Below are positions 15,143 through 24,954 of a stretch of 45,730 nucleotides of DNA, one piece after another. The stretch is from Gammaproteobacteria bacterium RIFCSPHIGHO2_12_FULL_37_14 (GTDB lineage Bacteria; Pseudomonadota; Gammaproteobacteria; DSM-16500): positions 141,788 to 187,517 of the forward strand of contig MGXV01000040.1 in NCBI GenBank assembly GCA_001801485.1. The letters are read 5' to 3'. The notes under the pieces were generated by a model. That model worked only from the letters and a program-made list of their open reading frames with translations. It made no database searches and was not told where the DNA came from. Position numbers and translations under genes: made by a program. The first letter of the stretch is position 1, and each line of letters begins with the position of its first letter.

Positions 15143-17179
15143 TTAGGTTTCTTCTAGCCTTGGAATGATTGAATTGGGTTTAATGAGTACTGCGGCGAGA
15201 TATAAGACACCAATCATTATAATTAAGTTTTGATAGCCGATAATTAATGAAGAGTATTCTAACAATCCTCCTAGCACAGCTCCTAGCAAGTTAGCACCAA
15301 ACGCTTGAGTGGAGTGGATAGTTTGTCGGAAACGATCAGCAAAAATTAAATTTGCTACAAAAATAGGTGAAAATGCTAAAATGGTTGCAGCAAGAAATCG
15401 TAGTAGAGTAGGCAGGGAGAGTAAAAAAGTATTCGGTATGAACCAGAGTAAAAATAAAGTCATTGCCAATATTAAATATAAAATAAATGGAGATAAAGAC
15501 ATTCTGCGATAGGTTAATTCAATTGCTAAATAGACAGTAAATAATATTCCAATAAATACAAGTGCATTGACCAACCAAGTGCTACCAAAAAATAATGCAA
15601 AATTCACAATGCTTTTGGTTTCTAATAATAAAAATGCCGCGCCCATCAGAAATAAATCAGCATAATGAATAATGGAACGATAATTGCCTCCTGCTATTTT
15701 AATTACTCCTAACGAGGTAAAAAGTATGAAAAACAAAGTGATAATGTACAAAAGCGAAATACTTTTTTCTGTTAAAAACACGAATGGATGATTATCCGTA
15801 GCAGGCGTTGAATATTGATAAAACACATTATTCCAAAGCCTTGAACATTGTAAACTTGATGATGCTTGACTAATTGTCAACACAGATAACCATAAATTAT
15901 CTGCACCAAAACTATCCAGGCAAGGTGAATGTTGAAATACTGTTGCCATCGTATTTGCTAAACGATCAACTAACCAACGTGAATGATAATAACTATACAT
16001 AGTAAATACACCATCTGTTTCAAGGTGATGGTATACCTGCATGATCCCTTCTAATGTAAAAAGATAATTTTCTAGTCGTAAGGATGCTTGCCCGGGGATA
16101 AGCATGATGGAATCAGGCAAAGCAAAAATAATCATGTCATATAAAGTGTTATTTTTTTGCAAAAATGATCTGCCATCATCGATGAAAATAGTAACACGCG
16201 GGTCATCGTAAGGTTTATCAGGGTGAAGTTTTTTTCCTAATTGATATAATAGGGGGTCAATTTCTATAGCATCAATATGTTTCGCACCTTCCGCTAGCGC
16301 AATTGCCACATCACCGCCCGTACCTGCTCCAACAATTAATACATTATCTAGTTTTTTAGTTTGGGCCATATGTTGATAAGGAATAAAATAAAATGGCTTA
16401 AATTTTTTACGTTGTTCCACCGATTCTATGAATTGTTGTAGTACACCATTTACAGTAACAGCAAGTCTTCCATTTGAATAAGGTTGAATGCCAATTTTAT
16501 AATAAGGGGACCATAGATTGATTGTGTTTAGCGATTCATTACTAAAAACCCCTATCATTATCATTAGAGATAAGATTTGTAAGTAGCTTAAGGGACGATT
16601 GAAGCGCCAAGTGTTTGCTAAAAGAAGAACAAACATAAAAAAAATTATTCCTCCCCAAATGATCGGGGAAGTATGTAAAAATGAAACGATTAAAAATGTC
16701 ATCACACCTAATAGTGCGCCAGTTACTTCCAATCGATAAGCTTGTAAAGAGGCGAATTTTTTGAATTCATTTTTTACACCATCCGCAACAGCAACCATGG
16801 TTACTGTGACAAATAGAAAAATGAATGGCAAGGTTATTTCTATCGGTAGGAAATTATCTTTGAAATAGCTACCGGAATAAATCAAGTCATTTGTATTAGG
16901 ATCTAAGTGAATGGCATATTGATAACGAAAATAATAACAAAACAGGATAAGCAATGCTAACATCAACGGTGAGAAGGGAAAGAGAGGCGTGGCTGAATTG
17001 GGACGTAAGAAAGCAGCACCCATACCTAGAAAGCTAGCTAGTAATATAAAATTAGTAAAAAAAGAAAGAAAAAAAATGTTTGATCCAATCCATCGAATTA
17101 ATGTTAGTTCAATGAATAACATCAGAAAACTCAATTTGATCAAGCGAATCTTATCGCTTAATTGGTAAGGTACCAGCAT
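15143..17179 (-). CDS. Polytopic membrane protein with spermidine-synthase-like domain
   Basis: 678 residues: an N-terminal block of about six membrane helices, a soluble Rossmann domain around residues 275-400 with VLIVGAGTGGDVA (S-adenosyl-methionine-type glycine loop), DAIEIDPLL and a DDGRSFL acidic motif, then a C-terminal block of seven or eight helices. This is the layout of large membrane-bound spermidine-synthase-like proteins of unknown function; the soluble domain probably binds an aminopropyl donor or S-adenosyl-methionine. It is convergent with the permease before it, 24 bases apart, and divergent from the permease after it. No good Shine-Dalgarno precedes the ATG. Confidence 0.85.
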   Translation of the reverse strand: MLVPYQLSDKIRLIKLSFLMLFIELTLIRWIGSNIFFLSFFTNFILLASFLGMGAAFLRPNSATPLFPFSPLMLALLILFCYYFRYQYAIHLDPNTNDLIYSGSYFKDNFLPIEITLPFIFLFVTVTMVAVADGVKNEFKKFASLQAYRLEVTGALLGVMTFLIVSFLHTSPIIWGGIIFFMFVLLLANTWRFNRPLSYLQILSLMIMIGVFSNESLNTINLWSPYYKIGIQPYSNGRLAVTVNGVLQQFIESVEQRKKFKPFYFIPYQHMAQTKKLDNVLIVGAGTGGDVAIALAEGAKHIDAIEIDPLLYQLGKKLHPDKPYDDPRVTIFIDDGRSFLQKNNTLYDMIIFALPDSIMLIPGQASLRLENYLFTLEGIMQVYHHLETDGVFTMYSYYHSRWLVDRLANTMATVFQHSPCLDSFGADNLWLSVLTISQASSSLQCSRLWNNVFYQYSTPATDNHPFVFLTEKSISLLYIITLFFILFTSLGVIKIAGGNYRSIIHYADLFLMGAAFLLLETKSIVNFALFFGSTWLVNALVFIGILFTVYLAIELTYRRMSLSPFILYLILAMTLFLLWFIPNTFLLSLPTLLRFLAATILAFSPIFVANLIFADRFRQTIHSTQAFGANLLGAVLGGLLEYSSLIIGYQNLIIMIGVLYLAAVLIKPNSIIPRLEET

Positions 17180-17409
17180 GATAAATCAAATGGCCTTGAA
17201 TCAGACAAATTTTGACAAATAGGTTTAGGTTTTATACCATGATTTGTTGTAGTAAAAAATGCTATCGAAAGCATAAAGTGTGTAAACACTAAAAACGGGA
17301 CACGGAAGGTATTAGTTTCAGGTAGTTAAATACTTTTGGTAGTGGGCACATCACATTTTATTTATATATTTCAATAGATTACCGATGAATGCTGATCATC
17401 ACTAAAGCC

Positions 17410-17430
17410 TTGTTAAGATTATATTAACAA
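17410..17430. promoter_or_regulatory. 7-bp inverted repeat upstream of the second permease
   Basis: TTGTTAA at 17410-17416 and TTAACAA at 17424-17430 form an exact dyad with a 7-base spacer, 47 bases before the permease ATG at 17477. It has the size of a repressor site; a TyrR-like regulator would be a natural guess given the gene, but the sequence is not a clear TyrR box. Confidence 0.3.
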
Positions 17431-17476
17431 TCAAAAGGTATGATTAATTTTTGATCTAAGTTTTATAGGAGTTATA

Positions 17477-18682
17477 ATGAATTCTAAACTATTGGGTGGA
17501 ATCTTATTAGTTATTGGAACGACGATCGGAGCTGGAATGTTGGCTTTACCTACCGCCACGGCGCAGCTCGGTTTCTGGGGTTCCTCCATTCTACTCATTA
17601 GTTGCTGGGCGGTCATGACAACTTGTGCTTTCTTATTTCTTGAAGTTAATTTATCACTCCCTGCAGAAAGCAATATCATCTCGATGGCCGGCGCTACTTT
17701 AGGACGAGTTGGTCAGGGTGTCGCTTGGGTGGTTTATTTATTATTACTGTATTCTATCATTTGTGCTTATATCTCAGGCGGAGGCGATTTATTTCAATAT
17801 CTACTCGCCATTCGTGGCATCCATACTTCATCAGCCGTCGCTTCCATTTTATTTACTTTTATATTTGGCTTAGTTGTCTATTTTGGTATCCGTTCTGTCG
17901 ATTATGTGAATCGTGGTTTAATGATAGGAAAATTAGGCGCATTAGTTTTATTGGTTTTCTTAATATTTCCTTTTGTTTCACCCGATAAACTTGCAATGGG
18001 CCAATTAAAATATATTACATCACCAAGTAGTATCACTATCGCTGCAGTTGCATTTGGCAGTCTCATGATTATTCCTAGTTTACGTACGTATTTTGGGGAG
18101 GATGTTAAATCATTACGAAAAGCTATTTTTATCGGCACATTGATTCCATTAATCTGCTACATTGCTTGGAATATGGTTATCATGGGTGTCATACCGGTAA
18201 ATGGTAATCCTGGGTTACAACAGATGCTTGAATCGGCAAATTCAAATAGCGCATTAGTGGCCACTCTCTCTACTATTTTACATAGTAAAGTCATTACTTC
18301 GCTCACTCAATTTTTTACTTCTATTTGCATGGCGACTTCATTTTTGAGCGTTTCGCTTAGCTTATCGGATTTCTTAGCAGATGGTTTACGCGTCGCTAAA
18401 CAAGGAGTAGGTAATATCATTGTATTTAGCGGAACTTTTTTACCACCTATCGTGATTGTGCTTTTTTATCCAAATGCGTTTATCCGCGGTCTGACTTACG
18501 CGGGTATTAGTTGCTTTATTTTAATGGTACTGATGCCACCGCTCATGGTTTGGAGTGGGCGCTATTATCATGGCACCTTATCGCAAGCGGCTTATGAAAT
18601 TCCTGGTGGCAAATTTCTACTGGCATCATTAGTTTTATTTGCTACACTGATGATAGGTGTTGGACTTGAAGGCATCATTTAA
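17477..18682 (+). CDS. Aromatic amino acid permease, HAAAP family (TyrP/Mtr-like), copy 2
   Basis: A 401-residue paralogue of the gene at 13916, sharing GAGMLALP, EVNLSLPAESN, YVNRGLM and the WNMVIMG segment. It is expected to import tyrosine or another aromatic amino acid with protons. A good AGGAG lies 7 bases before the ATG. A 297-base upstream region carries a TTGACA (17213 region) and the inverted repeat at 17410-17430, so it likely has its own regulated promoter. Two copies with different upstream regions suggest different substrates or conditions. Confidence 0.88.
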   Translation: MNSKLLGGILLVIGTTIGAGMLALPTATAQLGFWGSSILLISCWAVMTTCAFLFLEVNLSLPAESNIISMAGATLGRVGQGVAWVVYLLLLYSIICAYISGGGDLFQYLLAIRGIHTSSAVASILFTFIFGLVVYFGIRSVDYVNRGLMIGKLGALVLLVFLIFPFVSPDKLAMGQLKYITSPSSITIAAVAFGSLMIIPSLRTYFGEDVKSLRKAIFIGTLIPLICYIAWNMVIMGVIPVNGNPGLQQMLESANSNSALVATLSTILHSKVITSLTQFFTSICMATSFLSVSLSLSDFLADGLRVAKQGVGNIIVFSGTFLPPIVIVLFYPNAFIRGLTYAGISCFILMVLMPPLMVWSGRYYHGTLSQAAYEIPGGKFLLASLVLFATLMIGVGLEGII

Positions 18683-18694
18683 GTGATTATTTGT

Positions 18695-18727
18695 TCAGGT
18701 GGATTGGCTTGTAGCGAATCTACCTGA
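18695..18727 (+). terminator. Stem-loop between permease and terC
   Basis: TCAGGTGGATT (18695-18705) pairs with AATCTACCTGA (18717-18727) over 11 positions with one G-T wobble and an 11-base loop. It ends the permease transcript plausibly, but no T-run follows, so it may instead be a processing or attenuation hairpin in the terC leader. It does not match the yybP-ykoY manganese riboswitch often found before such genes. Confidence 0.4.
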
Positions 18728-18773
18728 CTATTGTTTCTGCCACGAGTCACTATCATATTAAAAAGTACTGCTT

Positions 18774-19721
18774 ATGCATAATGTTGAAAACATATGGATG
18801 TGGATAGGATTTTCAGTTTTTCTAGTCATCGCGCTTACCATCGATACCGTTTGGTTAGGTAAAAAACACATCGGCCCTCACGAATCTATCAAGGCTTCCT
18901 TATATTGGACGACTGCATGGATTGTTTGTGCATTCATTTTTAATGCCATCCTTTGGTTGGATCTTTATTTGACTTCGACTATCTCTTTCGCCAATCAAAA
19001 ATCTTTAGAATTTTTAGCTGGTTATCTCATTGAAAAGTCGTTATCCATCGATAATCTTTTTGCATTCTATATGGTATTTCATCAATTCCGTATTCCCGCG
19101 GATTCTCAACACCGAATTTTTTCTCTTGGTATCTGGAGTGCGATTGTTTTAAGGTTATTGCTGATTTTATTTGGTGTCTGGTTGATTACACATTTTCATT
19201 GGATTTTATATCTGATGGGCGTATTTCTGTTTTTTACGGGTATAAAAATGTTTTTTGCTGAAGAGCAGGAAAAGGATTTAGCTGACACTTGGACTGTAAA
19301 ATTGATTAAACGATTTATTCGTATTACCACAGAAATGAAGGGCCAACATTTTTTTATACGCAAAAATAAATTGTGGTATGCAACGCCTTTGTTTTTGGGT
19401 TTAATTTTTATTGAGATTAGCGATATTGTTTTTGCGTTTGATAGTATCCCAGCTATTTTTGCTATTACTACCGATCCATTTATTGTTTGGACTTCAAATA
19501 TTTTTGCTATTTTAGGATTACGCGCGCTTTATTTTTTATTAGCTGGTATGGCTTATCGTTTGCATATGCTAAAGCATGGCATAGCCTTAGTACTGATTTT
19601 TGTTGGTACTAAGATGTTGATTGCTCCGTGGGTAGAAGTTTCCGTTCTCTGGTCATTGAGTATCATTATTAGTATTTTATTGGTATTTACTATTCTTAGT
19701 ATAAAATATAGTAAAAAATAG
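18774..19721 (+). CDS. TerC family integral membrane protein (Alx-like)
   Basis: 315 residues with about eight or nine membrane segments. TerC-family hallmarks are present: the acidic motif KSLSIDNLFAFYMVF near residue 90 and EISDIVFAFDSIPAIFAIT near residue 215, both thought to bind metal. Alx-type members export manganese, while others link to tellurite resistance. The adjacent nnrE/nnrD gene starts 14 bases downstream, so terC may be the first gene of that operon. The Shine-Dalgarno is poor. Exact substrate is inference. Confidence 0.92.
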   Translation: MHNVENIWMWIGFSVFLVIALTIDTVWLGKKHIGPHESIKASLYWTTAWIVCAFIFNAILWLDLYLTSTISFANQKSLEFLAGYLIEKSLSIDNLFAFYMVFHQFRIPADSQHRIFSLGIWSAIVLRLLLILFGVWLITHFHWILYLMGVFLFFTGIKMFFAEEQEKDLADTWTVKLIKRFIRITTEMKGQHFFIRKNKLWYATPLFLGLIFIEISDIVFAFDSIPAIFAITTDPFIVWTSNIFAILGLRALYFLLAGMAYRLHMLKHGIALVLIFVGTKMLIAPWVEVSVLWSLSIIISILLVFTILSIKYSKK

Positions 19722-19735
19722 CAAGGAAATGTCAA

Positions 19736-21217
19736 ATGAGTTTATATAATCATTCCATTTATAACACTCAACAAATTCGAAAATGTGAACAACTTGCATA
19801 CGAACAATTTAATATTTCCCCACAAGTGTTAATGGAGCGAGCAGGCAAAGCGGTGTGCGATATTTTATTACAGCGATTTTCATCAGCAAAAAATATTGCT
19901 GTCTTTTGTGGGGGTGGAAATAATGGTGGAGATGGATATGTTGTTGCACGACTTTTACATCAACATGGTTTAGTCGTCACGGTTTGGCAAGTTGGACAAC
20001 AGGATAACTTATCGACTGAAGCGAAAACGGCACGACAAGCTTGTAAGCAAAGTGGTGTCGTGATACAGCCATTTCACGTAACAGCAGATTTGCAACATCC
20101 TGATGTCGTTGTCGATGCGCTATGTGGTATTGGTGTCACTAAAAAATTACGTGAGGATTGGTTAATAGTAATAAAAAACATGCAAGCACTAGATGTTCCA
20201 GTGATGGCTGTCGATGTTCCATCAGGTGTATTAGCAGATACTGGACAAGTATTCGATATCGCAGTACGAGCTACGATAACAGTAACTTTTATTGGATTAA
20301 AACTTGGTTTATTAACGAGTCATGGGATAGCTCATGCGGGTGAGGTGATTTGTGACACACTGCAATTACCTAATGAGCTCTTTTCACAGGTGCAAGCTAC
20401 TGCAGAACAAATTCAGATCAAATCATATGCTCATTATCTTAAACCACGATCACGTGATTGGCACAAAGGCTTATCTGGCCATGTGTTAATTGTAGGAGGC
20501 GATGTGGGTTTTTCTGGTGCAGCACGCATGGCTGCAGAAGCTGCATTACGGGTAGGTTGTGGCTTAGTGTCTGTTGCGACACGTCCAGAACATGCAGCAA
20601 TATTGAATGCAAGTTGTCCAGAAATCATGAGTCACGCAGTAAAAGATGTTGCCCAGTTGGAATCACTAGCATTACGAGCAGATGTGATGATAGTTGGTCC
20701 TGGGCTTGGACAATCAGATTGGGCTAAATCATTATGGCAATATATAGGTGGTTTAAAACTTCCATTAGTGGTGGATGCTGATGGCTTAAATCTTTTATCG
20801 CATGTTGCTAAAGTGAAAGAAAACTGGATACTGACTCCTCATCCTGGCGAGGCAGGGCGTTTACTCAAAATAAAACCACAGGAAGTTCAGCAAGATCGTC
20901 TTCAAGCTGTGCGAGCTTTGCAAAAACGTTACGGTGGTGTTTGTGTATTAAAAGGTGCAGGCAGTTTAATTCTTGCTCCGGATACTCTTCCTGCCGTATG
21001 TGATAAAGGTAATCCTGGCATGTCAACAGCTGGTATGGGCGATATATTGAGCGGCATAATAGGTGGTTTGCTTGCTCAAAAAATTCCTATTGATGTTGCT
21101 GCTAAGCTAGGCGTTCTTTTGCACGCCATGGCAGGTGATTTAGCAGCTGAACAGGGAGAACGTGGTATGCTAGCCACCGATTTGCTGCCGTACTTGCGCA
21201 GATTGGTGAATGAATGA
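19736..21217 (+). CDS. nnr: Bifunctional NAD(P)H-hydrate repair enzyme (epimerase + ADP-dependent dehydratase)
   Basis: It repairs hydrated NADH and NADPH. Residues 1 to about 215 are the YjeF-N epimerase domain with FCGGGNNGGDGYVVARLL at 57-74. The remainder is the ribokinase-like dehydratase with VDADGLN, ILTPHPGE and the catalytic GMGDILSG motif. At 493 residues it is the usual fused length. AAGGA precedes the ATG. It overlaps tsaE by 4 bases (ATGA), the conserved gammaproteobacterial arrangement. Confidence 0.96.
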   Translation: MSLYNHSIYNTQQIRKCEQLAYEQFNISPQVLMERAGKAVCDILLQRFSSAKNIAVFCGGGNNGGDGYVVARLLHQHGLVVTVWQVGQQDNLSTEAKTARQACKQSGVVIQPFHVTADLQHPDVVVDALCGIGVTKKLREDWLIVIKNMQALDVPVMAVDVPSGVLADTGQVFDIAVRATITVTFIGLKLGLLTSHGIAHAGEVICDTLQLPNELFSQVQATAEQIQIKSYAHYLKPRSRDWHKGLSGHVLIVGGDVGFSGAARMAAEAALRVGCGLVSVATRPEHAAILNASCPEIMSHAVKDVAQLESLALRADVMIVGPGLGQSDWAKSLWQYIGGLKLPLVVDADGLNLLSHVAKVKENWILTPHPGEAGRLLKIKPQEVQQDRLQAVRALQKRYGGVCVLKGAGSLILAPDTLPAVCDKGNPGMSTAGMGDILSGIIGGLLAQKIPIDVAAKLGVLLHAMAGDLAAEQGERGMLATDLLPYLRRLVNE

Positions 21218-21672
21218 TCATTGCGCATGAAAAAGATATGCTGGTATTCGCTGCTAGGATAGCCAATGTTGTTGTGAATGGAACAATTATTTTTCTTCAG
21301 GGACCATTAGGAGCAGGCAAAACTACATTTGCCCGAGGTTTTTTGCAAGGACTGGGTTGCCAAGAAAAAGTAAAAAGCCCAACGTATACTTTAGTTGAAT
21401 CGTATGATATTTCCGGTAAGAAATTTTTTCATTTTGATTTATATCGTTTGAATCGGGCGGAAGAATTGTATGATATCGGCATAGAAGAATATTTTTCTAA
21501 TGAGACAATTTGTTTGATTGAGTGGCCTGAAAAAGGATTTCCTATTCTTCCGCCAGCAGATTTGCTTATTAATATAGCAATTAAAGCGCAGGTCAGAGAA
21601 ATTAATATACAAGCCGGCACACTAAAAGGTGAAGGTATGATAAACACGTTGATAAGCAAAAAATTATGTTAA
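21214..21672 (+). CDS. tsaE: tRNA threonylcarbamoyladenosine biosynthesis ATPase TsaE
   Basis: An ATPase that cycles the TsaB-TsaD complex during t6A37 formation. The P-loop [14 protein letters not shown] lies at residues 30-43, followed by [11 protein letters not shown] and the FHFDLYRL motif. 152 residues is standard. The start overlaps the nnr stop by 4 bases and the end overlaps mutL by 7 bases, so translation of all three is coupled. Confidence 0.96.
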   Translation: MIIAHEKDMLVFAARIANVVVNGTIIFLQGPLGAGKTTFARGFLQGLGCQEKVKSPTYTLVESYDISGKKFFHFDLYRLNRAEELYDIGIEEYFSNETICLIEWPEKGFPILPPADLLINIAIKAQVREINIQAGTLKGEGMINTLISKKLC

Positions 21673-23519
21673 CACGTATCCAAAAATTATCTCCATTATT
21701 AGCTAACCAAATTGCTGCAGGTGAAGTGGTTGCTCGTCCAGCTTCCGTCGTAAAAGAATTAATTGAAAATAGTCTTGATGCACAGGCTACTCAAATTGTG
21801 ATTGATATCGAACAAGGTGGTCTACGTTTAATTCGTGTACGTGATAATGGCAAAGGAATTCATCAAGAAGATTTAAACTTAGCGCTTAATCGGCATGCAA
21901 CTAGTAAAATCGAGCGACCTGAAGATTTGGCTCAAGTAAATACTCTAGGGTTTCGTGGCGAAGCATTAGCGAGTATTAGCTCGGTTTCTCGTTTTACCTT
22001 GATTTCTGCATTGGCAAAACAAACAGCTTGGCAAATAAATGCAGAAGGAGAAATTATTTCCGCCTTACAACCTGCTGCTCATCCCCAAGGCACAACGGTC
22101 GAAGTGCGGGATTTATTTTTTAATACACCAGCTAGGCGAAAATTTTTACGCTCAGAAAAAACCGAATTCGATCACATTGACGAATTAATTAAACGGTTAG
22201 CACTAGCAACATTTCCTGTTGCTTTTACTTTGAAACATAATCAAAAATTAGTGAGACAATATTTTCCGGGTAATCTAACGCATGCAACTGAGCGATTGAA
22301 TGCATTATGCGGGCCGGCTTTTGTTGAACATGCTATTCATATTGAAGGAGAAGGAGCAGGCATGCGTCTAAGTGGTTGGATTGCATTACCAACATTTTCT
22401 CGTAGCCAAGCTGATTTCCAGTATTTTTATGTGAATGGCCGGATGGTTCGTGACAAATTAGTGATGCATGCACTTAAAAAAGCTTACCACGATGTTCTGT
22501 ATCGCGATCGACATTCTGCTTATATTCTTTTCTTGGAAGTTTTGCCATCACAAGTGGATGTCAATGTACATCCTACTAAGCATGAAGTTCGCTTTCGAGA
22601 AGGACGAGTTGTACATGATTTTGTTTTACGAAGTGTGCAAGATGCATTGGCAAATATTCGACCGGAATCTCATCACCATGAAACCTGTTTAACAGAAAAT
22701 TGTTCTTCAACATTGCCCACAACATTCGAGATTCGAGACACGCAAACGGAAATTGCTGATATTTCTTTGATTTCCAATTCGATTCATTATCATGAGAAGA
22801 AACCCAAACAGCTAAATTTTAAAAATCACTCTGTAGGTAAAGTTCAAGAACAACTCGCTATTTATCGATCACTTCAGGAAGAAATTACTCCGAAAAAAAA
22901 CAGTGATCAATCATTAGAGGCAATTGAATTAACTGTGCCGCCTTTGGGTTTTGCATTTGCACAATTGCAGGGCATTTATATTCTTTCGGAAAATTCACAA
23001 GGATTAGTACTCGTTGATATGCATGCAGCACACGAGCGCATTGTTTATGAAAAAATGAAAAATGCTTTCATGCAACAAAATATTCCAATGCAAACTTTAT
23101 TGATTCCAATCACTATATTGTTGAGTGAGCGAGAAGCTGATTTGGTTGAGTCTACTCCAGAAATATTTCAACAATTAAGTTTTAATATTGAGCGAATAGG
23201 CAAAGAAAATATAGTGATTCGTGACGTACCACAATGGTTAGCAGATGGGCCTATCGAGCAACTGGTAAGAGATATTATTGCAGATATGGTTGAGCATGGA
23301 GAAAGCCATCGTGTGCAAGAAAATATTTTTGAATTATTAGGAACCCTGGCGTGTCACCATGCGGTTCGAGCACGACGACATTTAACCACGATGGAAATGA
23401 ATGCATTATTACGCGAAATCGAACAAACTGAACATAGTGGACAGTGCAATCATGGAAGGCCGACTATCTGCCAATTATCTTTTGCCGAATTAGATAAATT
23501 ATTTTTGCGTGGCCGGTAA
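21666..23519 (+). CDS. mutL: DNA mismatch repair protein MutL (endonuclease-motif type)
   Basis: 617 residues. The N-terminal GHKL ATPase has [22 protein letters not shown] (catalytic Glu near residue 31), DNGKGI and [11 protein letters not shown] linker of low conservation spans about residues 330-420. The C-terminal dimerisation domain carries D451-x-H-A-x2-E457-x4-E462, CNHGRP and FLRGR, the set associated with MutL proteins that nick DNA themselves. E. coli MutL lacks these, relying on MutH. It is tightly packed between tsaE (7-base overlap) and miaA (no gap). Confidence 0.97.
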   Translation: MLTRIQKLSPLLANQIAAGEVVARPASVVKELIENSLDAQATQIVIDIEQGGLRLIRVRDNGKGIHQEDLNLALNRHATSKIERPEDLAQVNTLGFRGEALASISSVSRFTLISALAKQTAWQINAEGEIISALQPAAHPQGTTVEVRDLFFNTPARRKFLRSEKTEFDHIDELIKRLALATFPVAFTLKHNQKLVRQYFPGNLTHATERLNALCGPAFVEHAIHIEGEGAGMRLSGWIALPTFSRSQADFQYFYVNGRMVRDKLVMHALKKAYHDVLYRDRHSAYILFLEVLPSQVDVNVHPTKHEVRFREGRVVHDFVLRSVQDALANIRPESHHHETCLTENCSSTLPTTFEIRDTQTEIADISLISNSIHYHEKKPKQLNFKNHSVGKVQEQLAIYRSLQEEITPKKNSDQSLEAIELTVPPLGFAFAQLQGIYILSENSQGLVLVDMHAAHERIVYEKMKNAFMQQNIPMQTLLIPITILLSEREADLVESTPEIFQQLSFNIERIGKENIVIRDVPQWLADGPIEQLVRDIIADMVEHGESHRVQENIFELLGTLACHHAVRARRHLTTMEMNALLREIEQTEHSGQCNHGRPTICQLSFAELDKLFLRGR

Positions 23520-24440
23520 ATGACGCCTGTTATTTGTCTCATGGGCCCAACTGCTGCCGGCAAAACACCGTTAGCGGTTGAACTAGTACAACGATTTCCT
23601 TTTGAAATTATTAGTGTTGATTCTGCTATGATTTACCGAGGTATGGATATTGGCACTGCCAAACCGACAGCTGATATTTTACGCATTGCTCCTCATCATT
23701 TAATTAATATTTTAGATCCACTGGAAATATACTCAGTGGGGCAATTTTATACTGATGTGATGCGTGAGATTAAACAAACGATTGCGCTAGGAAAAATTCC
23801 GTTATTAGTCGGCGGAACGATGTTATATTTTCGAGTACTTCAACAAGGTTTAGCGCAATTACCCACAGCCAATCAAGCACTGCGTTCAGCTTTATTATTA
23901 CGTGCAGAAGCAGAAGGTTGGGATGGTCTACATGCTTACCTTCGGCAGATAGATCCTGAAGCGGCGGCTCGTATCCATCCGAGTGATAAGCAGCGAATTC
24001 AGCGAGCATTAGAAGTCTATGAGTTAACGGGAAAGCCAATGACGGCGTGGCAAAAAGAGACTCATCCAATGGCAGATTATCCTATTCATTGTATTGCTAT
24101 CACGCAAGAGCGATCCGTGTTACATACTCGTATTGCGGAGCGTTTTCGCTGTATGTTATCCCTTGGATTGGTAGATGAAGTTGAGCAATTATATTTACGA
24201 GGTGATCTTTCTGCGGGTTTACCTTCTATGCGGTCAGTTGGTTATCGGCAGGTTTGGTCTTATCTTGCCGGCGAATGTTCCAATGAAGAAATGTGTGAGC
24301 ATGCGATTACTGCAACTCGACAATTGGCCAAGCGTCAATTAACTTGGTTACGCAGTTGGCCAGAAATCACTTGGTTTTCTGGAGAGGTAGCATTGAAAGC
24401 GGATGTTGTCGAGTTTATAAAAAGCCAGCTAGGGCCATAA
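23520..24440 (+). CDS. miaA: tRNA dimethylallyltransferase MiaA
   Basis: It adds the isopentenyl group to A37 of tRNAs reading U-starting codons. The P-loop GPTAAGKTPLAVEL lies at residues 9-22; the second position after GPT is Ala where most members have Ser or Gly. VDSAMIYRGMDIGTAKP, GGTMLYFR, SDKQRIQRALEVYE and AKRQLTWLRSW are all typical. 306 residues. The ATG follows the mutL stop directly. No hfq or hflX follows, unlike E. coli; the next sequence is a degenerate mobile-repeat end. Confidence 0.97.
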   Translation: MTPVICLMGPTAAGKTPLAVELVQRFPFEIISVDSAMIYRGMDIGTAKPTADILRIAPHHLINILDPLEIYSVGQFYTDVMREIKQTIALGKIPLLVGGTMLYFRVLQQGLAQLPTANQALRSALLLRAEAEGWDGLHAYLRQIDPEAAARIHPSDKQRIQRALEVYELTGKPMTAWQKETHPMADYPIHCIAITQERSVLHTRIAERFRCMLSLGLVDEVEQLYLRGDLSAGLPSMRSVGYRQVWSYLAGECSNEEMCEHAITATRQLAKRQLTWLRSWPEITWFSGEVALKADVVEFIKSQLGP

Positions 24441-24450
24441 AGCACGCTGG

Positions 24451-24480
24451 CCTCGCGATGACGTACCTGGGGGGAGTTAC
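24451..24480 (+). repeat. Degenerate right end of the MITE-like element
   Basis: The string CCTCGCGATGACGTACCTGG followed by GGGGAGTTAC closely resembles the right end of the complete element at 33805-33965 (CTCAGGATGAC ... CCTGGGGAGTTAC), ending in the same GGAGTTAC terminus with two extra G. No matching left end (GTAACTCC) is seen upstream, so it is a truncated copy abutting the end of miaA. Confidence 0.5.
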
Positions 24481-24499
24481 AAAATTTCGTTGCTAGATT

Positions 24500-24793
24500 T
24501 TAGCTTTCATGGTCAGCAGGTGGATGATCATCACTATCGTTTGCAGCTATTTCTTGTTTAATTGGTTCTTCATGTATCTTAACTGGAATTTCTTCTTCTT
24601 GAGCGATTTCATCAAATTGAGTGTAACCAGCGGCTATCTCACGTAAAGCGACGACAGTTGATTTATCATTATCCCATGCTACTTTGGGTTCTTTTCCTCG
24701 CATCAATTGTCTAGCACGTTTAGCAGCGATAATGACTAATTCAAAGCGATTTTTCACATTTTTTAAGCAATCTTCTACGGTAACTCTAGCCAT
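24500..24793 (-). CDS. rpoZ: RNA polymerase omega subunit RpoZ
   Basis: 97 residues. The N-terminus [20 protein letters not shown], then AAKRARQLM and the VALREIAAG motif, are diagnostic of omega, which aids assembly of core polymerase and binds ppGpp in many proteobacteria. AAAGG lies 8 bases before the ATG. The acidic tail is variable. spoT, usually next to rpoZ, does not follow here; rpoZ is convergent with miaA and separated from gmk by a lipoprotein gene. Confidence 0.96.
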   Translation of the reverse strand: MARVTVEDCLKNVKNRFELVIIAAKRARQLMRGKEPKVAWDNDKSTVVALREIAAGYTQFDEIAQEEEIPVKIHEEPIKQEIAANDSDDHPPADHES

Positions 24794-24884
24794 GGAAATA
24801 CCTTTTTTTCAATTTTATGGATGGGTAATCATACAATATTTCATATGGAAAAGCAGCTTTTTGAGCCTCAATAAACTTTTCTAA

Positions 24885-24922
24885 TGAAAAAAAATCACTA
24901 TTCTAGATAAGCAATAGTGATT
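24885..24922 (-). terminator. Rho-independent terminator of the lipoprotein gene
   Basis: On the reverse strand a 10-bp stem AATCACTATT/AATAGTGATT with a 10-base loop is followed directly by a run of eight T. It lies 33 bases after the lipoprotein stop and before rpoZ, so rpoZ needs its own promoter downstream. Confidence 0.8.
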
Positions 24923-24954
24923 GAATGTTTTTTAAAACTATTTTATTTGAACAG

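Noticed and set aside
18683..18773. yybP-ykoY manganese riboswitch before the TerC gene
   Set aside because: The leader has one simple stem-loop and lacks the conserved junction sequence of that riboswitch; 91 bases is also short.
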